Origin: Myotis daubentonii
Taxonomy: Eukaryota > Chordata > Mammalia > Chiroptera > Vespertilionidae
Direction: 5' to 3'
Length of the DNA: 64,000 nucleotides
NCBI RefSeq assembly: GCF_963259705.1
Contig: NC_081844.1
Coordinates: forward strand, 11,765,715 to 11,829,714
The notes beneath the pieces are model-generated. The model did no database searches and was not told the origin of the DNA. It was given only the letters and a program-made list of their open reading frames with translations. The stretch's first letter is position 1. Each line of letters begins with the position of its first letter. Position numbers and translations under genes: made by a program. Of this stretch, positions 1 to 9,429 are shown piece after piece.

Positions 1-241
1 AGGTCTAGCCTGCGATCTGGGCCATTTTCCACCTGCTCGCCAATCCCTGGCCACCACTGCCACCGCCAGCCAGCCGGTTCCCCTTGTAAGCCCTCGTCCC
101 ACCCTGCTGCCGCTGCCAGCCAGCCAATTCCCTTCCACCGTTAGTCACCCGGTTCCCCTCGCCAGTCTCCCACCTCATAGCAACTGGTCAAGCGGTCATT
201 CTGGTCATTACACTTACAGTCTGGCCTTTTATTATATAGGA
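1..241 (-). mobile_element. HeliBat Helitron, 5' portion, cut by window edge
   Basis: The right end reads ..GGCCTTTTATTATATAGGA followed by T. This is the reverse complement of the HeliBat 5' terminus (TCCTATATAATAAAAGG), so the element runs on the minus strand and continues beyond base 1. The interior is GC-rich and proline-codon-like (CCAGCCAGCC..), with no open gene. The 3' hairpin is not in the window. Confidence 0.75.
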
Positions 242-385
242 TGTAAAATATATTATATATAGTAAATATCTTCCTATATATTTACAACATGTAAAATGTA
301 AAATACATACTTAATATCTTATTAAGTGTTTATAATATAGAATATATTATAATAGTAAATATCTTACTAAATATTTACTATATAT
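242..385. repeat. AT-rich low-complexity DNA
   Basis: This stretch is almost pure A/T with repeated ATATTTACTATATATAATA-like words. A similar stretch lies at 1020-1105 on the other side of the L1 tail, so the L1 probably inserted into an AT-rich tract. Confidence 0.6.
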
Positions 386-1017
386 AATACTATGCAGCTG
401 TAACAAAGAGGGATCTCTTACCCTTTGGGACAGCATGGATGGTCCTGGAAAATATGCTGAGTGAAATAAGCCATACTGAGAAAGACAAATACCATGTGAC
501 CTACCTTATTTGTGGAATCTAATGAACACAATGAATTGACCAACAAAATAAAACCTGAAGCAGAGAAGCATGGAACAGACTGACATAACTCGATGTGGGG
601 TTGGGAGGACGAGAAGAGATAAACCAAAGAACTTATATACTTACTAGAGGCCCAGTGCATGAATTCGTGCATGGTTGCGATCCAGCCGGCCTGCCCCAAT
701 TGGGGACCGTTGAGCCAGGCCAGCAGAGGGGAGGGTCAGTGGATAGTTGGCCAGCTGGCCCTGCCCCCAATCAGGGTGTTGGGGGTTAATTGGGCCTGGA
801 TCAGGCTAGTTGGCTGCCGCAGTGCACTTCATAGCCACCAGTCATTCTAGTTGTTCTGGTCGTTCACTGGGCTTTTATATAGATATGCACACCTATGCAC
901 ATGGGCAATAGGATAGTGAAGATCTGGGGGTGGGAGTGCTTGGGTAGAGACTGGGAGGAATGGAGGAAAAGAGGGGAAAATGAAAGATATCTGTAATACG
1001 ATCAACAATAAAATATA
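386..1017 (+). mobile_element. 5'-truncated L1 3' end, split by a HeliBat
   Basis: Translation of 386-530 gives the end of L1 ORF2 (EYYAAV-like start, then LSEIS..EKDKY). The 3' UTR motifs GGACTTATATACTTA and TATGCAC..CACATGGGCAA follow, ending in ATCAACAATAAAAT. The 3' UTR is interrupted at 644-883 by a minus-strand HeliBat. Removing the HeliBat restores a contiguous L1 3' UTR. Confidence 0.8.
644..883 (-). mobile_element. HeliBat Helitron (240 bp, complete)
   Basis: The 3' end is seen in reverse complement: CTAGAGGCCCAGTGCATGAATTCGTGCATGG, the CTAG terminus plus a hairpin. The 5' end reads ..GGGCTTTTATATAGA followed by T. The host bases A (643) and T (884) give the expected A^T target. It is non-autonomous with no coding capacity. 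The insertion point is in an L1 3' UTR, at the position also used by the HeliBats at 40343 and 62092. Confidence 0.85.
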
Positions 1018-1191
1018 TTTGAAATTTCCTATATAATAGTATATATTAATTTACTATATAGTGTGTAGTACAAATGTTAGTTATTTACTATATATAATAT
1101 TGTGAAAGTGACCCCATTCCCTCTCTCCATAGGATTTTCAGATAAAATACAGGACACTCAATGACATTTTAATTTCAGGGAACAAATACAT

Positions 1192-1410
1192 CTTTTTTTC
1201 AATGTATTTTACTGATTTTTTACAGAAAGGAAGGGAGAGGGATAGAGAGCCAGAAACATCGATGAGAGAGAAACATCGATCAGCTGCCTCCTGCACACTC
1301 CCCCTGGGGATGCGCCCGCAACCAAGGTACATGCCCTTGACCAGAATCGAACCTGGGACCCTTGAGTCCACAGGCCGACACTCTATCCACTGAGCCAAAC
1401 CAGTCAGGGC
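1192..1410 (-). mobile_element. Ves SINE
   Basis: This is a tRNA-derived SINE in reverse. It has a poly-T tail, TGATTTTTTACAGA, purine-rich GGAAGGGAGAGG, then CCTCCTGCACAC, CCAGAATCGAACCTGGGA (B-box region) and ATCCACTGAGCCAAACCAG (A-box end). The flanks AACAAATACAT (1180-1190) and AACAGATATAT (1411-1421) are a probable target-site duplication. Confidence 0.9.
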
Positions 1411-1592
1411 AACAGATATATTTTTAATCTAAGTATATGCCAAATATTGCATGGGCCACACTTATACTAAAATTAGAGACCCCGTGCATGAAATCTGTGC
1501 ACTTGTGGGGCCCCACCCCCTAGCCCCCCAATATTCATGTATTTATGTATATGTGTGTATGTATGCATATTTTGGTGTTTTTTTTGTGTGTG

Positions 1593-1725
1593 TGTGTTAA
1601 TCCTCACCTGAGCACATTTTCAATTGATTTTTAGAGTAGAAGGGAAGGTGAGAGACAGAAAAACATGGATGTGTGAAAGACACATCAATGGGTTGCCTCC
1701 TGCACATGCCCCCACGGGATGGGGC
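1593..1725 (-). mobile_element. Ves SINE, partial, inside the DDX54 HeliBat
   Basis: TTAATCCTCACCTGAGCACATTTT.. then GGTGAGAGACAG and GGTTGCCTCCTGCACATGC match the 3' two-thirds of a Ves SINE in reverse. The tRNA-like head is missing, and the sequence passes into Helitron/DDX54 material near 1725. Confidence 0.75.
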
Positions 1726-1772
1726 CGACTGCTGGTGGCCGCTGGGGCTGAGGCGTTGAATGTATGGCGATT

Positions 1773-3047
1773 TTCTGTTTCTGCTTCCACTTCTGGTAGA
1801 GGTCCCGCTTGTAGGAGCTGCTGATGTAGGGACCACTTTCTGTCTTGATCTTCTTGTCCTCCTGTCCTGACGGTCCCACAAACCGCTTCTTCTTCCAGTC
1901 CCACTTGAGCTGCTGCCGGTCCCTGGTCAGGATCTGGGCCTCGTACCCCATCAGGTCCAGGACAGCGCCAGCCATCTGCTGCTCACAGGTGCCTCTGTCC
2001 TCACCAACGCTCAGGCCCCGTTCACTGTCCAAGTCCTTGGGCCGATCAGGGACATAGAAATCCTGGTCCAGCGCCGGGACTCCTCCTTCCGCCTCTTGGC
2101 TCCCCGCTCAGGTCCTGGCTGCTGCCGTTTCCAGCCCACGGCCTCTGTGAAGACATCCACCGTGCTCTCTCTCTCCTCCTCCTCCTCCTTCTCCTCCTCC
2201 TCCTCCTCCTCCTCCTCCTCCTCCTCCTCCTCCTCCCCCTCCCCCCCACTCCCCGCCCCCAGGCTGCTCCACCTGCCGCGCTGGGCAGCTCTGGGCTGGG
2301 CCAGCCAGGCCCTCCTGGCGCTCCTGCCCGCCCTGCTGGAAGCTGGCGATGGCCTTGCAGTCCTGCCGCTTGGCCCGCATCACCTGGCTGCTCAGGTCCC
2401 GGCTGGAGGCGTTGATCTCAAAGATGGTCGCCCTGAGCGGTATTGCTTGATGCTGCCCACCAGCCTCAGCCGCTGCAGCTCCTCCTCCTCGAAGCTCGAG
2501 CTGAAGAGGAGGTGCAGGCCCAGCCCCGGGAGGTCCAGCTCCTTGGCCCGCTTGATGGACTCTGGCGAGGGCGCCGGCCGCAAGCACGCGGACTGCTGCT
2601 GGGCGTTGTCGGCCACGCGACCCAGGCCCCGCAGCTCCAGGGACGCCTCCAGGGTGTTCCGCAGGCCTGCCGTCCACCACGCTCTGTGGCACCCGGCCCA
2701 GCAGCCGTCCATGCCGACCGCACCTGAGGGCTCCTCGTGGGGGCTGGAGAGGGTGAGGGCACGGCCCTGGAACAGGTGCAGGTCCAGCAGGTAGGGGAGC
2801 TCATCTGGGGCCACCAAGGAGTAGGCTGTGCCGCTTCCGCCAGCCCGGGCCACACCACCCACTGGTGTAGGAAGAGCTTGCCCTTGGCTGGGAAGCTGAA
2901 GTTGATGATGTCCAGCAGAGGATGTCCAGGCTCTGGCTGCCAGGTGAGTCAGGATGAGGGTGGAGCACTTGCTGTGGGTGAACTTGGCCAGGTTGATCTT
3001 GCAGGCCGTCTGGTCCAGGACGCTGTAGATATGGGCACAGCTCACTG
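1773..3047 (-). pseudogene. DDX54: DDX54 captured fragment (DEAD-box RNA helicase, C-terminal half), broken
   Basis: Minus-strand translation in shifting frames matches DDX54 (DP97), a nucleolar ATP-dependent RNA helicase. From 3047 it runs through [16 protein letters not shown] and LAARA of helicase domain 2, a remnant of motif VI ([18 protein letters not shown]), [35 protein letters not shown], then the Glu-rich region and the basic C-terminal tail ([35 protein letters not shown]). It stops before the natural C-terminus and lacks helicase domain 1. No introns separate segments that come from several exons, so the source was an mRNA or a retrocopy. Several frameshifts, a (CTC)n expansion and Arg-to-Gly changes in motif VI make it non-functional. 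It sits in sense orientation within a HeliBat. The identification is confident; the capture route is inferred. Confidence 0.88.
2172..2236. repeat. (CTC/GAG)n microsatellite in the DDX54 copy
   Basis: About 21 CTC units correspond on the minus strand to GAG codons, matching the position of the natural Glu-rich stretch of DDX54. The tract is longer than a short acidic run, so it probably expanded after capture. Confidence 0.85.
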
Positions 3048-3296
3048 GCTGGAGCGGCCTCCCCATGTGAAGACCAAGGTGGGGCAGGGGAGGATGGGGG
3101 CGGTGGAGGTAGACATTCAACGCCTGGGCCTGGGGTTGGGGGGCGGGGGGCTGGTGGGGAGGGGGAGGGGCCACCAGCGGTTAGGGGCGGGGTCTATGGG
3201 GGCCAGATTGGGCTGGTGGGCCACCTCAGCGTGCCTCATAGTGACCAGTCCTTCCACCGTTGGTTGATTTGCATTTTAGCCTTTTATTACATAGGA

Positions 3297-5355
3297 TTAT
3301 CCATCATTATCTGAAATTAAGTTTAACTAGGCATCCTCTTTTAATTTGAGAAATCTGGCAAACTTACTTCTTTCAATTTTTTTCAGTATTTGTAAGAATA
3401 GAAAAAAAGTGAAATTCTTGGAAACCTTCCAGCCCTTAGCCCTATTAATAAAGCCAGACCGACCTTAGTTTGAAAAGTTTCTGAGAAAAGAAAGCACATA
3501 TTTTAAATAAAATGGGTCAGTAGGATCAGAGGTCATCCTTTCCTGACATTGGAGCATGGCACCTCTGTATTAAACACGTGGGGGATGTGGTGCATTTGGA
3601 AGAGAAGCAGGCCAGCATTACCGCTCTAAGGAGGGCTGTGTAGCTCTCAGTTTAGAGAAATGGTCACTAGGAGAAATTCAACAGCGACAGGTTTCCATGC
3701 AGACTCCCCTCCTCCCCCCACCAGGTACACTGTGGATGGCACCCATGAAAATCTGGAAGGTCAGAGTTACTGTACAAAGGCCACCTTGAGGATGGTATTA
3801 ATTTTTCTTTCCCATTGCAACAGCAGGCTTATTTGAATAGGAGAAAAACAGAACTATCAACAGTACCAGGTTTCCATATTTGTTATTTAAAGTTTGAAAA
3901 CATGCATTTCTAGAATACTGTTTAGAGTAGAAAGTACTCTTTGCTGGAGCCAAGAACCTAAGGCCCCCTGCGTGGCACTGCTTGCTGCTCACTGGCTGTG
4001 TGATCTAGAACATACCAGGAGGCATCTCTGAATCCTCAAGTGGAGCGGGCGTGAGGTCGCTAAGGCCCTTTTCTGGCTGCAGACTTCTGAGTCCATAATG
4101 ACCCATAAACACTAGCACTGGCTCTCCATGAAATTCCCCTTTCAAAACGCTCCATGGACGGGCTTTTTCCTTTCTTCTTCTGCCTCTCTCCCCTTTGCTC
4201 TGTATAGTTAACAGCAGGGAAAGTTCTGTGCAAAGCCCTGAAATAGCAACAGCCAAAAACCCACGTGGAGTCTACTGGGCTCCATGGGGACCAGACCCTG
4301 CCAAATACCTGTCATCAAGTCACAGTAGGACATGGGAAGGAACCAGTGCTCAGGTGGTGGCAGCTTAGACTTGTGACTTGTGTCATTCACCTCCCCAGAA
4401 CACCCAGGCCAATGAGGAAGTCTCTCAGAGAGCCCCCCGAAAGCCAAAATACCAACTAGAGCAAAATGCCAGCTGGGCCAGCAGCCCGTTAATCGCCTGT
4501 GTCCTGACCGGGCTGAGAGTAGAAATAATGCCCGGCAGTGTCCTCTGATCCTGCTCTCAGAACCCCTGAGTTCCTATGGCAACTCAGAGGGCTCATTGAA
4601 AGAACACTGTAACTGGGCAATTTTATTAATTGTGTGCCCTGGAATAGGCCTTGGGTACCATCCCAAATCGACAGGGAGTAACATTCTAGACCTTGAAACG
4701 TGGCTCCTGGCACCCACAGGTTCCAAACTTTCAAAAACAACCTTTGTATGTTCCACATTCTGACCCTTGGAAACATTTACTAAACGTGGGTTAAGTAAAT
4801 GCTTAGGAGAGAACCAGTTCAGGAAGAAAGTGGTTTGTGGTTCTTGGTACTTGGGAATAGGACTTCCATGCTCATCATTCCCAGTTTTTCAAAAGTTGGA
4901 CTTAAACCCCTGGAAATAAAGGTGGCTTTACCCCTGTGTGAAGAGGTTTGTGCCCTCTTCTGAATCCTGTGTGGTAAAAGTTCTCAGGGAATAATTATTC
5001 TTTGAAATGCAGATTTATATATTACCCTAAATTCATTGTAGTGGGTATCTTAAAACTGACTGTCCATGTACAGCCTGCTCCCGCACTGAAGAGCAGAATT
5101 TGAAATGCTCTGAAATGTGGGGTGTAATTTCCATCAAGAGATTAAAAAATCCATGTCTTTGAAGGTAAGCCATCTGCAATATAAATCACAAAGTTGCTGC
5201 ATTTCGAATGCAATGCTACTGTAATTTCAGTGAAAAGAGGAAAATAATACAGCTTTTTTTCTCGTAGAGCTTGTAGTTTAGCACAACTTTTCACGCACAT
5301 TATCAGTTTGTTTTAAGTCTACCCCCACACACTAAGTGCCTGTGATTGGCAGGAC
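3297..5355. other. No gene or recognised repeat
   Basis: I see no long ORF with a recognisable protein, no RNA gene and no repeat family I can name. The sequence is of intermediate complexity, with ordinary AT content and scattered stops in all frames. Confidence 0.5.
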
Positions 5356-5515
5356 TTCTGTTTCTGCTTCCACTCTGGTAGAGGTCCCGCTTGTAGGAGC
5401 TGCTGATGTAGGGACCACTTTCTGTCGTGATCTTCTTTTCCTCCTATCCTGACGGTCCCACAAACCGCTTCTTCTTCCAGTCCCACTTGAGCTGCTGCCT
5501 GTCCCTGGTCAGGAT
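5356..5515 (-). pseudogene. DDX54: Second, short DDX54 fragment (160 bp)
   Basis: This stretch matches 1773-1933 with four substitutions and one single-base deletion (about 97% identity). It encodes the remnant of the [22 protein letters not shown] region on the minus strand. Both copies lose DDX54 homology at the same point (the KQK codons, within a few bases) and share features that differ from the human protein as I remember it (GPYISSS; KKIKTES with one Lys fewer). The deletion at 5373/5374 breaks the frame. No HeliBat ends flank it. It is likely a secondary copy of the Helitron-borne fragment rather than a fresh copy of the parent gene. Confidence 0.85.
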
Positions 5516-6785
5516 ATACACAGGGCACTGGAGATACACACATGAGCAGATACGTAAAATACAGTGCATGAAATGAAAGACCTGTGTAATGTGCTGTGAG
5601 AACAACAACGAAAGCACTCAATCCAGGAGGTAAGTCTATTGAGAATTTAATCCTTTGCAGTAAAGTTAATATCTCTATTTAACAGAAGAAACCTAAAGCT
5701 GAGAAGCTCACGGGAGTATTCTTACAACAAGCAGAGCCTATGCTGGAATCCATGTTGAGTTCAGGCTCTTTGCAATATCTTGGTACCAAATCTTTTCCAC
5801 TTTCACTTTTCACCAAAAAATTGCCAATGCAATGAACGCAATCATTTTTTAACAGTGAGAATAAATCCTAAACTTCTCTTTAAGCTTTCTCATTTTGACA
5901 GCATATTCCACATTGAAAAATCCCACTCATCAAGAAAATATTATAGCCTGAACATCTGATAAAGTTAGCTGCCCTCTATCTCTATATTTCATCAGCATAT
6001 GAAATTACTGACATTTTTCCTCTGAAAATAGCAGGCTTGAGTCTGAATGTTAGAACTGGCTTCATGTTGAACTCTGATTTGTGAGGAATCAGACCACTGA
6101 CAAGATCTCAGCTAAATATTGAGGTCAGACATTGTGCCAGGTATTTGTCTTTTAGAAGATCCTTCATGTTGGAAAACAGGCCAAATAAGAGGATGTTAGT
6201 GAGTTGGCATAATCTAAAATTTCTTGGCCAGAAATATAAGGGAGGGAGGTAGGGAAAAGGAGAAATTCCTCCCATACATCGGTGAACCAGGAGATGGAAA
6301 AAAGATCCCGAATAAAAGTGCAGAAAGTTAATGAGTCTCTTGGAGCTAGAATGTATTTTAACCTACAGCACTGAGAATAGAATAAGGCTTATAAGAATCA
6401 GAAATGTGTACTATATTCAGGCTAGTGGTTTACAAACACTGCGGCCTTGGGATTCATGAGGGAAATGGGCATACATTACAAACAGTAGGCAGGATTTATG
6501 TGTGCATAGTGATTTGAGAACTAGTGTTGGAAACGTAACAAACTTTGAAGAATTTTTACTTGGACATAGAGAAACTGGCTCTAAACTAAACAAAGACATT
6601 CTCAGCATCTCTGGGAACTACCAATGTTTCAATTTTTGCCAATGTTAAAAAAGTGAGAATTGGTGTCTAGTAGTTTTAACTGGCAAAAGGAGATTACAAA
6701 ATGAGATTATTGACCTCTGACAATGACTGATCTTTGCTCGGTATAGTTTTGGCTTTCTAGAATGTCATGCAGGTGAAATTATGCC
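5516..6785. other. Non-coding; contains an old MIR-like fragment
   Basis: Around 5650-5770, ATATCTCTATTTAACAGAAGAAACCTAAAGCTGAGAAGC resembles the MIR core in reverse orientation. The rest is unclassified, with no supported gene. Confidence 0.4.
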
Positions 6786-7545
6786 ATATGTAGCCCCTTC
6801 AGACCGACTTCTTTAACTAAGAAATATAAATTTAAGGTTCCTCCATGCCTTTTCATGGCTTGAGAGTTCATTTTTTTTAACACTGAAAAATATTCCATTG
6901 TATGAAACAGTTTGTTTATCCATTCAGCTAGTAAAGAACAACTTGGTTGCTTCCAAGTTTTGGCAATTATAAATAAAGTTGCTATAAACATATTTGTGCA
7001 TAAGTTTTTATGTGAACATAAGTTTTCAACTCACTCAAGTATATACCAAGGAGTGCAATTGCTGGCTTGTAGGTAAGAGAATGTTTAGTTTTATAGAAAA
7101 CTGTCAAACTGTCTTCCAAAGGGACTGCACCATCTTTCATTCCCATCAACAATGAATAAGAGTTCCGGTTGCTCTGTGTCCCCTGAGCCATTTAGTGGGG
7201 CCAGTGTTTTGGATCTTAGACACCTAATATGTGTACAGTGGTATCATCATTGTTTTAATTTTCATTTCCCTAATGACATATGATGTTGAGTATCTTTTCA
7301 CAAGTGCTTATTTCCCATCTGCTCATATTCTTTGGCTTATATTTCTCTTCCGATCTTTTGCTCATTTTAAAGTGATTGCTTGTTTTCTTATTGTTGGGTT
7401 AGAAGAGGGTTTTTTTTTTAAATAAAATAAATTGTAGGTACAAACCCTTTATCAGATAAATATTTTGCAAATATTTTCTTCAGTCTGTGGCTTTTAATTC
7501 TCTTGAAGGTGCCTTTTGCAGAACAGGAGCTTTGAATCTTAGTGA
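6786..7545 (-). mobile_element. Old L1 fragment (ORF2 C-terminus)
   Basis: The reverse strand reads typical L1 ORF2 3' sequence: minus-strand translation of about 6980-7190 gives SYSLLMGMKDGAVPLEDSLTVFYKTKHSL..YKPAIALLGIY, equivalent to the conserved CWWECK..PLWKTV..PLLGIYP block. It is heavily mutated, so it is an old copy. Confidence 0.75.
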
Positions 7546-8660
7546 AGCCAAAATGATCCATTTTTACTTTCACAGATTGTACTGATGGTGTTATATAAAT
7601 GGGCCAGAGATGGTCCCTTGGTTTTGGCTTAAAATGGTCCTCATGTTACTTCTTCACATCAGGCTGGGGCCACTAACCCAAAGCCCACTGACATCCAAGT
7701 CAAATTCTCACATATCCAATTGCTTTAAATATAATCCAAGTAAATATTCCTAGCCATTTAGAGGCCACCTACTTTGCACACCTTGTGAGACTGCATCCAA
7801 CAGTTGCCAATCATAAATAGGACAAACCCTGTAGCTGTAAAGGACCAGACACTTGCTGCTGCCCTTTGGAGATCTCTGACCTTGCTCCCCACCTTGCTGC
7901 AGAACAATATCACCCAGTCCTGTAAACCCCTCTCTGATATGCCCTCTTCCCCAGGAGATCCACTGTCCTACTCTCTTTCTGGGTAATGGTCTTGTGCCAC
8001 TATCTCTGGAAAGTCCCTAGTTGGGAAATGTGGGGAAGCACGGGACTTATTTGGAAAGTCTGTAAGGAGGAAACCTACAGGGGGAGTTGGCTGAAGGCCG
8101 TCACCCCTGCCTTGACTTTTCCAAACAAGTCTGAGCCCCTGGGTGTTTACTGGATCTTTATGTTTAGTCTTTAGACATCCTTGCTTAAAGGACACTGCAG
8201 ATGCAGTGTCTTCTCAAGGATGCTTACCCTGCTGTTAGTATCTAATAGTTAATTTTAGTTCAAGCTGTTGTTACAATAAAAGCCTGAGGAGGCAGGTGAA
8301 TGGGGCTGTTTGGTTCATATAGCCAAGCAGTCCCTTAGCCCTCTCTTTCACAGAAACGTGTGTCAGAGTAATCATTCATCTGTCGCCCAGGGTCTGTTGG
8401 TTAGCCCTGGCAAGGAAGGACTTGCCTTCTCATGTAATTTTGTTTAATAAACATTGTTGTGTTATTGCTTCTTGTGACCCTGTTTCTTCCTTGATCTACC
8501 CAAAATTCTCAAATTTACCATGGTGTTTATCTAAAACCTTATTGCCAAACAGAAAGCCACCTGTATGTCTCCATTATCTTCTAAAAGTTTGTTTTAGAAT
8601 TGCTAAGATCCAAGCAATGACCACCCTAAATACTGCATGGGATGCAGAGTAATAGGAACA
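7546..8660 (+). other. Unclassified; LTR-like character, no gene
   Basis: The region 7590-8445 has an AATAAA at about 8275 followed by a GC-richer tail. That layout resembles a solo LTR, but I could not define TG..CA ends or a target duplication. A small plus-strand L1-like piece lies at about 8650-8700. Confidence 0.25.
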
Positions 8661-8704
8661 CCCATTCATTGCTGATGGGAGTGCAAAATGGTACAGTGCC
8701 ATTG

Positions 8705-9400
8705 TAAGTCTGCATTTTACACTAGGTCTATGATCCATATTGAGTTAATTTTTGTGAAAGGTGTAGGTAGGGTCTGTATCTAGACTATTTTTCTTTTTTG
8801 CATTTGGATGTCCAGTTGTTTTAGCACTCTGTTGAAAAGACTAGCCTTTCCTCATTGAATTGTCCCTACTTTTTTGTCAAAAATCATAAACCTTTTTATG
8901 TAGGTTTATTTCTTGGCTCTTTCTTCTGCCCTATCGATCTGTTTGTTTGTTTTTTCACCAATACCACACTGTCTTGATTACTGTAGCTTTACAGTAAGTC
9001 TTGAAGCCATATAGTGTCAATCCTATGACTTTGTTCTTCTTCAGTATTATGTTGGATTCTCTGGGTCTTTTGTCTTTCCATATAAAGTTTACAATCAGTT
9101 AGTCAGTGTCCACAAAATAACTTGCTGGGATCATAATGCACTTTCATCGGGAACATCTCTCAAAACATTCTTAACCAAGCAACCATTACTGTAGTTAGAT
9201 CTAATAGTTTTCCAGTTAATTCTCTAGAGTTTTCATGTTGTCTCCTCCTTTCTAATATTAACAACTCTTTCCCTCCCAATTTCTTTCTATTGGCCAGCAC
9301 TTCCAGAACAATATTAAATAAAAATTGCATTTGTAGGCATCCTGACCTTGTTTCTCTATTTGATAATAATGTTTATTTTACCTGTAAGTTTGAAAGACTA
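8705..9400 (-). mobile_element. Old L1 fragment (ORF2 internal)
   Basis: TTAATTTTTGTGAAAGGTGTAGG, GTCCAGTTGTTTTAGCAC, ACCACACTGTCTTGATTACTG and CCATATAAAGTTTACAATCAG are landmark words of antisense L1 ORF2. There are many stops. The CCNK retrocopy inserted at its right edge. Confidence 0.75.
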
Positions 9401-9429
9401 TTTAAAAATATATATTTATTAAATTGATT

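Larger units (their letters stand above)
1473..3296 (-). mobile_element. HeliBat Helitron carrying captured DDX54 sequence
   Basis: The left end, TTAGAGACCCCGTGCATGAAATCTGTGCAC, is a slightly decayed reverse complement of the HeliBat 3' terminus (CTAGAGGCCC plus hairpin; CTAG has become TTAG). The right end, GATTTGCATTTTAGCCTTTTATTACATAGGA then T, is the reversed HeliBat 5' terminus. Between them lie a partial Ves SINE (1593-1725), the DDX54 segment (1773-3047, same strand as the Helitron) and GC-rich filler (3048-3200). I read this as one 1.8-kb element. The alternative, two HeliBat ends flanking an unrelated retrocopy, is less likely because both ends point the same way and filler joins DDX54 to the 5' end. 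Confidence 0.7.

Noticed and set aside
2096..2794. 232-residue plus-strand ORF
   Set aside because: It is antisense to the DDX54 copy and reads through the (CTC)n run as poly-Ser; there is no independent support.
8650..9400. Twin-primed (5'-inverted) L1 from opposite-strand pieces at 8650-8700 and 8705-9400
   Set aside because: The plus-strand piece is too short and diverged to assign to the same insertion, and no target duplication was found.
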